From the NCBI GenBank assembly GCA_944386115.1, contig CALWZV010000016.1, positions 1 through 32,204 of the forward strand: a DNA stretch of 32,204 nt, read 5' to 3'. The DNA is from an uncultured Clostridia bacterium. GTDB lineage: Bacteria > Bacillota > Clostridia > TANB77 > CAG-508. Of this stretch, positions 19,359-28,410 are shown piece by piece. The notes below the pieces were generated by a model. It ran no database searches, was not told the origin of the DNA, and saw nothing but the letters and a program-made list of their open reading frames with translations. A program made the translations under genes and the position numbers. Each line of letters starts with the position of its first letter. Position 1 is the first letter of the stretch.

Positions 19359-20301
19359 ATGAAAAATGTAGTTTTTGATTTTTATGATAATACAAATTTA
19401 AAATCGTATAATTTAAATGAAAGTATGAGGTACCAATTAAATATATTAGGTTCTTTAGATGTTTTTACAAGAAAACATTGTGAAAATGTTGCAAGTTTAA
19501 CATGTAGGTTATGTGAATATATGCATTTGGATAAAAATTATACAGTCTACTGCATAATGTGTGCATATCTTCATGATGTTGGTAAACAATTTATTCCACC
19601 TTCAATTTTGCAAAAGCCAGGGAAATTAACTGATGAAGAATATGAAATAATGAAAACACATACCACTATTGGTTATGAAATGTGTATGAAAGATCCAAAA
19701 TTACGAATGTATGCCGCAGGTCCATTATATCATCATGAGGCTTTAGATGGTACCCGGGTATCCTAATGGTTTATCAGCAAAAGACATCCCTTTAGTTGGA
19801 CAAATTATTAGAGTTGCAGATGAATTTGATGCAATCTCTAGCAAAAGGCAATATAAAACTCACATTGGTATTTCAGACACTTTAAAAATAATAATTGAAA
19901 ATTCTAATCCTACTACTCCTAAACAGTCTGTTATAAATAAGATTTTAGAAGAAACAGAGCTTGGAAAAAATAGTAAGAAAGTAGTTAAAGCATTAATAAA
20001 AGTAGTAATAGATGATACTGAATATGAAATTTCATGCATTTTTGACTATATTGATGACCTTAAATCTAATATTAAAAGATTAGAAGAAATAGATGAATAT
20101 TATAAAAAAATGATTGCCCAAAAAAAGGAAAGCAAAAAAGATTATTATCTTGAAGGTATAAAATATCTATTAAAAGATGGTGAAACAGTAGAAAATTATA
20201 AAGATATTTTAGATGAATATAAAAATGCTTTATCTACTAGAAAAGCTGTAATTGATAAATTATTTGAAGAAGTAAAAACTATTAAAAAACTAAAAGTTTA
20301 A
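19359..20301 (+). CDS. HD-GYP-like phosphohydrolase (needs +1 shift at CGG)
   Basis: 313 residues after one base is skipped at CGG 19755-19757. The HD domain shows HCENVA, LHDVGK (the HD pair), the EYEIMKTHTTIGYEM helix, and HHEALDGTGYPNGL, which carries the GYP motif; the shifted codon supplies the Gly of GYP. The ADEFDAI segment follows. HD-GYP proteins usually hydrolyse cyclic di-GMP or related nucleotides. No receiver or sensor domain is attached: the N-terminal ~35 residues are short and the C-terminal ~130 are helical and charged. RBS AAGGAG lies before the ATG. A CGA (19704-19706) is used as Arg. It shares a terminator with mazF. Confidence 0.88.
19755..19757 (+). other. CGG +1 shift site 5 (HD-GYP protein, Gly133)
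   Basis: In frame: GAT GGT ACC CGG GTA TCC TAA. Skipping one base gives DGT-G-YPNG, the GYP motif. This is the only plus-strand case and shows that the pattern follows the gene's sense, not one DNA strand. Confidence 0.93.
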
Positions 20302-20332
20302 ATTTTATTTTTAGAAACTAGAATTATATTTT

Positions 20333-20360
20333 ATAGCGGGAGTTTTTATTCTCCCGCTAT
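20333..20360. terminator. Shared terminator of the HD-GYP gene and mazF
   Basis: Perfect 10-bp GC-rich stem (ATAGCGGGAG / CTCCCGCTAT) with a T-rich 8-base loop. It overlaps the mazF stop codon and lies 31 bases past the HD-GYP gene stop. Confidence 0.75.
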
Positions 20361-20707
20361 TCTTCTAAGCCAAAGCTTACGCCTAAGGCATTATTTACTT
20401 TATCCATTATGTTATTGTCATCTATATGTCCTATTTTTTCTTTTAGTCTACTTTTATCTATTGTTCTTATTTGTTCTGTTAAAACAACTGAATCTGATTT
20501 TAACCCAAACTCCTCTTTTCCTATTTCTATATGTGTTGGCAATCTATTTTTATTCATTTGTGAAGTTATTGCTGAAACTATTACTGTTGGACTATATTTA
20601 TTTCCCGTGTTATTTTGTATTACTAATACTGGCCTTATACCTCCTTGTTCTGAACCTACAACTGGACTTAAATCTGCATAAAACATATCTCCTCTTTTTA
20701 TAACCAT
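20357..20707 (-). CDS. mazF: MazF/EndoA-type mRNA endoribonuclease
   Basis: 116 residues, the standard length of Bacillus-type EndoA (NdoA). It begins [22 protein letters not shown] and has RPVLVIQN and the [12 protein letters not shown] region, all family signatures. These toxins cut mRNA at short motifs to slow growth. An antitoxin normally sits just upstream, but the 92 bases before the ATG are too short to hold one. The gene is flanked by a LolA/GerS-like gene instead. An in-line T-ACG-GGA shows CGG out of frame without trouble. Confidence 0.9.
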   Translation of the reverse strand: MVIKRGDMFYADLSPVVGSEQGGIRPVLVIQNNTGNKYSPTVIVSAITSQMNKNRLPTHIEIGKEEFGLKSDSVVLTEQIRTIDKSRLKEKIGHIDDNNIMDKVNNALGVSFGLEE

Positions 20708-20799
20708 TTTATCACTCCTGATTTTTCTGTATTTAAATTTGATATTTTGATATATTTTAAATATTTGAGTATAAAATATTGCTTACAAAAAGTTTTATA

Positions 20800-21462
20800 T
20801 TATTTATTTTTCCTTTGTATGTTATATGCTAACACATCTTCTTTTTGTAAATTGTTTATTTTTATCTCATTATATAATATGTAAACTAATGTATTTTTTG
20901 TGACATCTTGTACTTCCATTTTTATTATTTCCCCATTTTTCTTCACATATAATTTTTTGTAATAAATATATTTGTTTCCATTTTTTATTTTTGTTTCTAA
21001 AATTATATCTTCATCTTTTACTTCATATTTTGATTCGTTTGATGATTTATAGTCTTCTATAAAGCTTTCTAAATTTAGTATATTATTTGAAATATAAGGA
21101 TAGTTTTCATATATTTTATTTAAATTAAGTTCTGTATTTATAATTTTTAAGTTACTGCCATCATATTCAATTGTTACATCTTTTATATTACTTGGTTCTA
21201 TTACTTTCTGAGTAAAAATATTAGGAGATTTGTATTTTTGATTAATTAAATATTTATTGCTATTTTTATTGCTAATAACATTTACTTCTACTTGTGCTTC
21301 ATAGGAATCAATATTTAAAATATAATCTTCAATATCTGAAATTTCTTTGTTACTTTTATTATTTCCTATTTTAAAAAAATTATAATTATTTTTATTTAAA
21401 AAAAATACTAATACAGTTATTATAATTAGAAGTATACCTGAAATAATTATTATTCTTTTCAT
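20800..21462 (-). CDS. Membrane-anchored LolA/GerS-like protein
   Basis: 220 residues. A signal anchor spans about 2-20 (KRIIIISGILLIIITVLVFFL), followed by an outer domain of beta-strands with the pattern YILNIDSYEAQVEVNV and, later, a strand with YKSPNIFTQKVIEPSNIKDV. This layout (anchor, then a LolA-fold domain that starts with a short helix and long strands) matches the GerS family of spore-forming clostridia. No Cys lipobox is seen. I infer the fold from strand order only; the role is unknown. It has its own 5' gap before mazF. Confidence 0.55.
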   Translation of the reverse strand: MKRIIIISGILLIIITVLVFFLNKNNYNFFKIGNNKSNKEISDIEDYILNIDSYEAQVEVNVISNKNSNKYLINQKYKSPNIFTQKVIEPSNIKDVTIEYDGSNLKIINTELNLNKIYENYPYISNNILNLESFIEDYKSSNESKYEVKDEDIILETKIKNGNKYIYYKKLYVKKNGEIIKMEVQDVTKNTLVYILYNEIKINNLQKEDVLAYNIQRKNK

Positions 21463-21549
21463 TATATCTTCGTATAATTAAAACACAAAATATTCTAATT
21501 ATACTCTCCTTTCATTAAAAAATTTTTTATAACATATTTAAGCTATATA

Positions 21550-21585
21550 AAAATAAAGTAACCTTTTAAATGGTTACTTTATTTT
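21550..21585 (-). terminator. Terminator after dus
   Basis: 14-bp perfect stem (AAAATAAAGTAACC / GGTTACTTTATTTT) with an 8-base loop just past the dus stop, followed by T-rich sequence on the minus strand. Confidence 0.85.
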
Positions 21586-21594
21586 TATTCTTAT

Positions 21595-22555
21595 TTATTT
21601 AAAGTATTCTATAAGACAATCTATAAGTTCTTGTTTATTTTCAATTTTGTTTATATGGTCTCTTATTCTACTTGAATTTTCTAAATTTTTTAAATACCAA
21701 CAAATATGTTTTCTCATTTCTCTTATACCAATATATTCTCCTTTTTGCTCTATTTCTAAATCTATGTGTTTTAATATAATTTTAAGTCTTTCTTCATTAG
21801 ATATACATATTGGTTCTTTTTCTATATTTATTATCTCGTGAAATATCCATGGATTACCGAAGCGATGCTCTTCCAATCATTATTCCATCAACCTTCGTAT
21901 AATCGAACATAAGCTTTGCATCTTTTTTATTTCTAATGTCCCCATTTCCTATTACAGGTATTTTTACATTTTCTTTAATTCTTGCAATTTCATCTAAATT
22001 AACTTTTCCTGAGTAATATTGTTCTCTTGTTCTACCATGTACTGTTATTGCTTCTGCACCTGCTTGTTCTATTATTTTAGCTGCTTGAACTCCTACAATA
22101 TTTTCTTTCTCAAATCCAATTCTTATTTTTACTGTTACTGGTACTGTTGAATTTGCTACAACATTTTCTACAATTTTACCAAGCAAATCCAAGTTTGTAA
22201 GTAATTTACTTCCATCACCATTTTTTACTACTTTTGGTGCTGGACACCCCATATTTATATCTATTATATCTGCAAATGTTGTAACATATTTGGTTGCTTC
22301 CCCCATTATTTCTGGATTATTTCCAAAAATTTGAACGGCTACTGGCTTTTTTTCGTTTTCAATATCTAATAGTTTTTTTGTTTTGCTATCATTATAAAAT
22401 ATGGCTCTAGAACTTGCCATTTCTGTATATACTAATCCTGCTCCAAAATCCTTACATATAATTCTAAACGGTTTATCTGTTACTCCTGCCATTGGTGCTA
22501 AAAAAACATTATTTTTTATACAAACATTTCCTATATTAATTTCCTTTATATACAT
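21595..22555 (-). CDS. dus: tRNA-dihydrouridine synthase (needs +1 shift at CGG)
   Basis: 319 residues after one base is skipped at CGG 21857-21859. This flavoenzyme reduces uridines to dihydrouridine in tRNA D-loops. Motifs: FLAPMAGVTDKPFR, NMGCPAPKV (catalytic Cys), TVKIRIGF, TVHGRTREQYYSG, and VIGNGDI. The break falls in the FMN phosphate loop, IMIGRASL-G-NPWIFHEI. The C-terminal ~85 residues form the helical tRNA-binding part. It is closest to the DusB type. It starts 11 bases after rodA and ends the minD-minE-rodA-dus group. Confidence 0.93.
21857..21859 (-). other. CGG +1 shift site 6 (dus, Gly233)
   Basis: In frame: GCA TCG CTT CGG TAA. Skipping one base gives RASL-G-NPWIF, the near-invariant Dus motif. 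The zero frame stops directly after CGG. Confidence 0.94.
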
Positions 22556-22566
22556 TTTTATTCCCT

Positions 22567-23668
22567 TTAAAATATATTCTTTTGCCTTCTACCACTAATA
22601 TTAAGCAATAATGCAATACATATAAAATTTGTTAGCAAAGAGCTTCCACCATAACTTACAAATGGGAGTGGTATACCTGTTATTGGAAGTAATCCCATTG
22701 TCATTCCAATATTTTCTATCATATGGAAAAAGAAAATTCCAGCTATTCCTATCGCAATATATGAGCCAATATCATCTTTTGCTGTTTTTGCAATTTTTAC
22801 AGATTTAACAAGTAAAATAACATATAATATTATAACACTTGCTGAAACTATAAATCCCATCTCTTCACCAATTACCGCAAAAATAAAATCTGTTGTTTTT
22901 GGATATAAAAATCCTAACTGTGTTTGGTTTCCTTTTAAAATTCCCATTCCAAAAACCTGTCCGTGCTCCAATTGCTAATTTAGATTGAATTATATTATAA
23001 CCTGCCCCTCTTGGATCTTTATTAGGGTTTAAAAATACTTCTATTCTTTCCTTTGCATGTTCTGGTAGTACAAAAATATATAGTAGTGGTAAAAGTATTG
23101 CTAAAACAAGCAAAGTAATTATTATATATTTCGTCTTTATTCCAGAGCTAAATATCATAAAAGCTGTTGCCATTAAAAAGGCAATAGCTGTTCCGTAGTC
23201 TGGCTGTTTTACTATTAATAAAACCGGAAGTGCAACTGTTGCAATAACTATTAATAGTTTTAATGGTTTGTTTATTTGCTCTTTTCCTTTTGCTTGAATT
23301 TTAGATATTACATATGCTAAAAATATTATTACAAAAACTTTGGCAAATTCTCCTGGCTGGAATGAAAATCCACCTATATTAAACCAGCTAGTTGCACCAT
23401 TTATTGGTTCAGTAAATAAAACAGCTATTAATAATATTATAAATATTCCATAAAAATATGGAGATAATTTGGCTATAAAATTATAATCTATAAAAATTAC
23501 AATTATTATAACTGGAATTGAAATTATTGCCCACATTATTTGTTTTTTTAGCTCTTCATATTCAGTTTGCTGTGATGCGGAATATAATGCTACCATACCA
23601 ATACATAATAATAAAATACTACAAACCAATACACTCCATTCCATATTTTTAAGTATTCTTCTTTTCAT
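22567..23668 (-). CDS. rodA: Rod-shape peptidoglycan polymerase, SEDS family (needs +1 shift at CGG)
   Basis: 366 residues after one base is skipped at CGG 22961-22963. RodA polymerises glycan strands for side-wall growth with a class B PBP. About ten membrane spans. SEDS signatures: [70 protein letters not shown], and GIPLPFVSYGGSSLLTNF. The break falls in GAGQ. Short N-terminus and no sporulation context make RodA more likely than FtsW or SpoVE. It follows minE by about 50 bases; Min and Rod genes are often neighbours in Firmicutes. Confidence 0.92.
22961..22963 (-). other. CGG +1 shift site 7 (rodA, Gly236)
   Basis: In frame: ATT GGA GCA CGG ACA. Skipping one base gives [12 protein letters not shown], the SEDS motif. 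The zero frame reads into an unrelated segment and stops about 30 codons on. Confidence 0.93.
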
Positions 23669-23717
23669 TCATACCTCCAAATGTCCAGTCTTAAATATGG
23701 TTATTTTAACTTGTATT

Positions 23718-24242
23718 TTATACAGTTTCGTTCTTTTTCTCTTCTATATTTTCCTCTTTCTTTTCTTCACTTTCACTATTATTTTCTTCTTTTTCTTTTA
23801 TTTCTTCTTTTTCTTCTATTTTATCTTGTTTCTCATTTTCTTCTACTTTATTTTCTTCTACTTCTTTACTATTTTCTTCTATTGTTTCATCATCAGTATT
23901 TTCAACTTTTTTTGGTTCTTCTTTATTATTAACTGATTTTACATCATTTTTTATATTGGTTATTGGAATATTTGCATAAAGTGCTGGCGCTCCTATTGTA
24001 CCATCACTATTAGCATTATTGGTAAGCCTTACATCTATAGCCTTTTCATCTATATCTATATATTTTTTTATAACTTCTATTATTTCTTGTTTCATTAATT
24101 CAAGAAAATCGGCTGACACATTTGCTCTATCTTGCATTAAAACCAAGTGCAATCTTTCTTTTGCAGTATCCTTTGAATTTACTTTATCCTCTTTTTCTGA
24201 TTTTTTTAATTTTTTAAAAAAATTTATTATTCTTTCAAACAT
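23718..24242 (-). CDS. minE: Cell division topological factor MinE with acidic tail
   Basis: 174 residues, about twice the usual MinE length of ~90. Residues 1-95 match MinE: an amphipathic N-terminus (MFERIINFFKKL), then TAKERLHLVLMQDRANVSADFLELMKQEII, a helix that stimulates MinD ATPase, and the topological domain ending ALYANIPI. The last ~75 residues are almost all Glu, Lys and Asn (runs such as EENKVEENEKQDK), a low-complexity charged tail that is not part of the core family. It lies 32 bases after minD. No minC is in the window. Confidence 0.88.
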   Translation of the reverse strand: MFERIINFFKKLKKSEKEDKVNSKDTAKERLHLVLMQDRANVSADFLELMKQEIIEVIKKYIDIDEKAIDVRLTNNANSDGTIGAPALYANIPITNIKNDVKSVNNKEEPKKVENTDDETIEENSKEVEENKVEENEKQDKIEEKEEIKEKEENNSESEEKKEENIEEKKNETV

Positions 24243-24274
24243 GTCTTTCCCCCAAATCGTTTACATTTGTAAAA

Positions 24275-25070
24275 TTATTTTTTACTGAAAAATCTTTTTA
24301 TTCTTGCTAAAATTCCATGTTCTCTTCCAGGTATGGTTATTTCTATATTTTGTCCTAGTATTCTTCTTGCTATTTCTAAATATGCTTTCCCTGACGGAGC
24401 TCGTTTATTTGATATTACTGGTTCACCTTTATTTGTTTGAGTTATTATATATTCATCATCTGGTACAACTCCAATAAGTTCTATAGAAAGCAAGTCTACA
24501 ATATCATCAACATCCATCATTTCACCTTTTTTTACCATTGCAGGTCTTAATCTATTTACAACTAGTTCTGGATTTTTTAAGTTAGATGATTCTAATAATC
24601 CTATTATCCTATCCGCATCCCTTATTGCTGATATTTCTGCAGTAGTTACTACTATTGCTCTATCAGCTCCTGCTATTGCATTTTTAAATCCTTGCTCAAT
24701 TCCAGCAGGACAATCTATTAATATATAATCAAACTCTTCTTTTAGTTTTTTAGTTAATTCTCTCATTTGTTCTTCATTAACTGCAGATTTATCTCTTGTT
24801 TGAGCAGCTGGAAGTAAGAAAAGTTCATTAAATCTCTTATCTTTTATTAAAGCTTGTCTTAATTTACACTTTTCTTCTACAACATCTACTATATCATATA
24901 CAATTCTGTTTTCTAGTCCCATAACAACATCTAAATTTCTAAGTCCAATATCTGTATCAACTAGAGCTACTTTTTTTCCTTCTAGAGCTAGTGCAGATCC
25001 AACATTTGCTGTTGTTGTTGTTTTACCGAACTCCACCTTTTCCTGATGTTATAACTATTACTTCACCCAT
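24275..25070 (-). CDS. minD: Septum site-determining ATPase MinD (needs +1 shift at CGG)
   Basis: 264 residues after one base is skipped at CGG 25026-25028. The N-terminus MGEVIVITSGKGGVGKTTTT is the deviant Walker A of MinD/ParA ATPases; its final Gly15 is the shift site. Then come VDTDIGLRNLDVVMGLENRIVYD (switch I) and YILIDCPAGIEQGF (switch II), both diagnostic. The C-terminus GILARIKRFFSKK is the amphipathic membrane-targeting helix. MinD recruits division inhibitors and positions the septum with MinE. Reading straight would stop at codon 16. The start is ATG 25068-25070, with GGAGG upstream. A CGA (24401-24403) is normal Arg here. Confidence 0.95.
25026..25028 (-). other. CGG +1 shift site 8 (minD, Walker A Gly15)
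   Basis: In frame: GGT GGA GTT CGG TAA. Skipping one base gives GKGGV-G-KTT. The zero frame stops right after CGG. Confidence 0.95.
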
Positions 25071-25104
25071 AATTTCCTCCTATATTAAAAGTAATATTTA
25101 ACAA

Positions 25105-25137
25105 AAAATATCTGTATTTAATCAATACAGATATTTT
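25105..25137 (-). terminator. Terminator after the TNF/C1q-like gene, upstream of minD
   Basis: 13-bp stem (AAAATATCTGTAT / ATACAGATATTTT) with a 7-base loop, then a T run on the minus strand. It overlaps the minD -10 box, so minD transcripts would begin inside it and not form the full hairpin. Confidence 0.75.
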
Positions 25138-25161
25138 ATCTTTTTTTTACTGAAAAGTCAA
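25133..25161 (-). promoter_or_regulatory. minD promoter
   Basis: Minus strand TTGACT (25156-25161), 17-base spacer, TAAAAT (25133-25138). The start point would lie in the loop region of the terminator hairpin. Confidence 0.6.
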
Positions 25162-25198
25162 TTAAATAACGTGTTTTTTACGTGTTTATTAAAAATTT

Positions 25199-25720
25199 TT
25201 ACATTAATTTTACAATATCCATTCTTGCTCTTTCATAAACAATATTTTCTATTGAAAGTCCAGCTAATTTTATAACATCTCCTGCTTGTAATCTTAAAAC
25301 TACTGTACTTGTTAAAGTCATTCTATTTGCTACATTATCTCTTAATATTGGACTTTCGTTTATTGTTTCAATTATTTCTCCATCATTTTTTATAATTACT
25401 GCATTAAAATTAAATGTTCCTAGTGTTTGGTTTTCTCCAAAAAGTTGATATGATATTTGATATATTCCTGATTCATTTATTATAAATGAATCACTTCCTT
25501 CTTCATGTGTAATTGCATTTCCTTCTATTATTTCATTTGTACTAAATTTTATTAAAGTTTCACCTATTTGCGTATTGTCTCCTTCTTTTGCTGTTGCACT
25601 TAGTATACTTTTTATTTCTCCATTTGAGTTTCCCATACAAACACATAGTAATATTAATATTAAAGCTATTGTTGATATTGTTATTAATAATTTTTTCCAC
25701 AGTTTTTCATTGCAACACAT
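25199..25720 (-). CDS. Membrane-anchored protein with possible BclA/C1q-like beta domain
   Basis: 173 residues from the ATG at 25718-25720, which has GGAGGG upstream; the longer open frame runs through the promoter. An N-terminal anchor spans about 10-32 (LLITISTIALILILLCVCM). The outer ~135 residues are beta-rich: IYQISYQLFGENQTLGTFNFNAVII followed by MTLTSTVVLRLQAGDVIKLAG. This strand order, including a ...LQAGDVI... strand, is that of the TNF/C1q-like jelly roll of exosporium BclA C-terminal domains. It is not preceded by collagen repeats. It lies next to the lectin-like surface genes and may be a surface protein. Confidence 0.6.
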   Translation of the reverse strand: MCCNEKLWKKLLITISTIALILILLCVCMGNSNGEIKSILSATAKEGDNTQIGETLIKFSTNEIIEGNAITHEEGSDSFIINESGIYQISYQLFGENQTLGTFNFNAVIIKNDGEIIETINESPILRDNVANRMTLTSTVVLRLQAGDVIKLAGLSIENIVYERARMDIVKLM

Positions 25721-25766
25721 AGTATCCCTCCTACTATATGTTATGTAAAACTGTTTAGTATGGTGT

Positions 25767-25795
25767 AATATATTTGCACATTCACTAAATATCAA
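25767..25795 (-). promoter_or_regulatory. Promoter for the BclA/C1q-like gene
   Basis: Minus strand TTGATA (25790-25795), 17-base spacer, TATATT (25767-25772), then a ~45-base leader to the RBS. Confidence 0.6.
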
Positions 25796-25846
25796 ACTGT
25801 AAAATCTTAAATTTAAAATTTATTTTAATAAACTAGATCTAATATA

Positions 25847-26896
25847 CTACAAATAAATTGTAGAACGTGAAGCAAGATAATCATAAGAAAATGTTGGAAT
25901 ATATGCACTACGATAACTAGCTGGATAGAAAATACTAACTCTTGAGTTTGAATAAAAACTTCCTCTGTGCACTCTTCCACTGGTAGAATCAGCTTCTTGG
26001 GTCCACTCTAAATTATTTCCTTCAAGATCATATATGTTTTTCATTTTATCTAATTCGTTTTGTCCTGAAAGTGCATGTGTAGTTGTTAATTTTCTATCAT
26101 TATGTCCTATTTGTGCTTCATCTCCTATAAACTTCATTACCTGGTCATACTGACATCCCCATATCATTTGTCTGTTACTGTTATCATCTCTTATTGTTTT
26201 ATATAAATTATACCAAGTATCTGCACCTAAATAAGCCGTTGCTCCGCTTCCACCATCACTACTTGCTGCTGTCAACACCTTTTGTCCTTTTCTGCTATTT
26301 CCGTCTTCTCCTATTTCATATCTACTAATATAAAATCCTCCATTTTTCGCTACACTTTTTGCCATTGCTGTAAAATCACTTTTAAAATCTTCTAAATATA
26401 ATTTGTTGTCTGCATCATAATTTACAGTATTTGGTTCATGATAACTATTACTTGAAGTATATGTTTGATCTATTTTGGAAAAATCCATTTTATACGCATA
26501 TGGGTTATTACCTGTTTGAATGCTGGTATACAGCCTTCCTACCAAATCTGTTGCTGTTCCTGAATGAGCTGGGGTTGTACATTTTAATATTCCCCCATTT
26601 TCTCCATCTTTATATACTAAATTACATGTTTTGTTTTCTTCACTATCTGATAATTTGTTGTTACTACTGCACATTACCATATCATTTATATCTTCTACTG
26701 GTATCCATACATATTGGTTTCTATTTAACATTGCATCTTCATGGTTTGACTCTGTTACTGGCTCTGTTCCCTCATATATTACTAATCCATCTTCTATTTT
26801 GTTTTCCCCTTCTACTTCTGATATTACATATCCTTCTGGTATTGGTATTGGTTTTTCTTTTAAACCTATATATATAGGGTTGAACGAGTGGTACAA
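25847..26896 (-). pseudogene. Headless third copy of the FGE/lectin-fold domain (silent cassette or truncated gene)
   Basis: About 350 codons encode the same domain as the two upstream genes (PIPEGYVISEVEGEN, NQYVWIPVEDINDMVMCSSN, KNGGFYISRYEIGEDG, MIWGCQYDQVMKFIGDEAQ, YDLEGNNLEWTQEA, ending SRSTIYL) but no pilin-like N-terminus. Homology starts within ~15 bases after the stop of the gene before it, in another frame. The only start that keeps the whole domain is a TTG at 26894-26896, inside that gene's end; GAGGT lies about 6 bases upstream, so coupled translation cannot be ruled out. No signal peptide or promoter is seen. It looks like a domain-only copy made by tandem duplication, perhaps a donor for gene conversion. 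Confidence 0.6.
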
Positions 26897-28350
26897 TAAT
26901 CTACCTCTATTTCTGGGGCATAGAAATCAAACCTATGACTTGCAGAATAGAAACTACCTCTTGATGTTGTTGAGTAATCGTTTCCCCTATATGTCCTGTC
27001 TGTTGATGAATGTGCTTCTAGTGTCCATTCACCAATATTTCCTTCTAAATCATATATGTTTTTCATTTCATCTAGTTCATTCTGCCCAGATATCGCTATA
27101 CTTTCTGTCAAATTTCTATTGCTATGTCCTTTTTGTGCCTCTTCTCCTATGAATTTAATCACTTGATCATATTGGCATCCCCATACCATTTGTTGGTTAT
27201 TGTTTATATCTCTTACTGTGTTGTATAATCCATACCATTTATTTGCACCTAAATAATTTGTCCCATCATTTGCTTCTGCAGTTAATACTTTTTGTGATTT
27301 TTTGCTCTCTCCATTTATACCTATTTCATATCTGCTGATATAGAATCCTCCATTTTTTGCTACACTTTTTGCCATTACCGTAAAATCTTGTTTTAGTTGT
27401 GTAATTGTAATACCATAATTTAAATCCCCTTCCATAACACTTGGTTCATTATATCCATAAACGTTATGCTCCTGATCTTTTTGTTCAAAATTCATTGGTT
27501 CAGATGTATACAGTCTTCCAACTAAATCAGTTGCAGTTGCTGAGTGTGTTGTGCATTTTAATGTTTCTCCATCTAATTCTAATTTACATTGACTGCTCCC
27601 GCTATTACTACTGCACATTACCATATCATTTATATCTTCTACTGGTATCCATACATATTGGTTTCTTGTTGTTAGTGCAGTTGCATGATTTGCTTCTGTT
27701 ACTGGATCTGTTCCCTCATATATTACTAGTCCATCTTCTTTTGTATTTTCTCCTTCTACTTCTGATGCTACATATCCTTCTGGCACTGGTATTGGTACTA
27801 TTGTTGTTTGTCCACCACTTGTGCTATTATTCCCTTCTGTATAATTTAATTCATCTTCCCATGCTATATATACATTATTATCTTTTACTACATATTCTAA
27901 ACTTCTTCCTATTCCTGTTTCTGTTTCATAATATACTTTTAATATTTCTTTTCCTTTTTCTTTTGTTTTCCCAAATTCTGTTACTTTTGTATTTACATCT
28001 TTACATATTCTTATACTATTTTGGTATATTCCATTATCTTGAATTGTATACGCATTACCATTATTAAATGTAATTTTTTTCCCATCTGATGATATTGTTT
28101 CTATACTATTTCCTTCTTCTTCTGTTTCTTCTATCATGTATAAATTAAGTTTGTTTAGTTCTGCTAGTTCTACAGCTTCTTTATCTATATTTATTACATT
28201 ATTATAGAAAAATGATGTTATTACAGCTATCAATGCTATTACTAATACCATTACTACTACATATATTGTTAATGATATTAGTGTTACTCCTTTTTCTTTT
28301 TTATTTGTTAAATTATACTTTTCTCTATAATACCAACATTTTTCTGTCAT
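26866..28350 (-). CDS. Prepilin-like protein with FGE/C-type-lectin-fold domain
   Basis: 494 residues. The N-terminus has a class of type IV prepilin signal: KKEKG, then VTLISLTIYVVVMVLVIALIAVI, with cleavage expected after the Gly. A coiled linker and a beta-rich region follow to about residue 185. The C-terminal ~300 residues are a sulfatase-modifying-factor (formylglycine-generating-enzyme) fold domain with YVWIPVEDINDMV, NGGFYISRYEIG, WGCQYDQVIKFIG, YDLEGNIGEWTLEA and a final YRGNDY...RSTLYI. Such folds overlap with C-type lectins and often bind ligands. AAGGAGG lies before the ATG. The end of the protein differs most from its two paralogues. No in-frame CGG. Confidence 0.78.
   Translation of the reverse strand: MTEKCWYYREKYNLTNKKEKGVTLISLTIYVVVMVLVIALIAVITSFFYNNVINIDKEAVELAELNKLNLYMIEETEEEGNSIETISSDGKKITFNNGNAYTIQDNGIYQNSIRICKDVNTKVTEFGKTKEKGKEILKVYYETETGIGRSLEYVVKDNNVYIAWEDELNYTEGNNSTSGGQTTIVPIPVPEGYVASEVEGENTKEDGLVIYEGTDPVTEANHATALTTRNQYVWIPVEDINDMVMCSSNSGSSQCKLELDGETLKCTTHSATATDLVGRLYTSEPMNFEQKDQEHNVYGYNEPSVMEGDLNYGITITQLKQDFTVMAKSVAKNGGFYISRYEIGINGESKKSQKVLTAEANDGTNYLGANKWYGLYNTVRDINNNQQMVWGCQYDQVIKFIGEEAQKGHSNRNLTESIAISGQNELDEMKNIYDLEGNIGEWTLEAHSSTDRTYRGNDYSTTSRGSFYSASHRFDFYAPEIEVDYCTTRSTLYI
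27521..27777 (-). repeat. Paralogue repeat block (copy in the middle gene)
   Basis: About 257 bp, near-identical to 29183-29439 (offset 1662 bp). It covers the segment from GYVAS through the DLVG region, which varies far less than the rest of the domain. Confidence 0.75.
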
Positions 28351-28410
28351 TTTATTTCCTCCTTTTTTTACTTTAGTTTAAACAATTTTATTTTTGTAAA
28401 ATATCTAGGC

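Noticed and set aside
12659..25028. UGA recoding
   Set aside because: Trp is encoded by TGG throughout, and no gene needs read-through of TGA.
26866..26896. A CGG-type shift joining the second and third lectin-fold copies
   Set aside because: There is no CGG at the junction. The second copy ends with the same RSTLYI-type C-terminus as its paralogues, so its stop is genuine.
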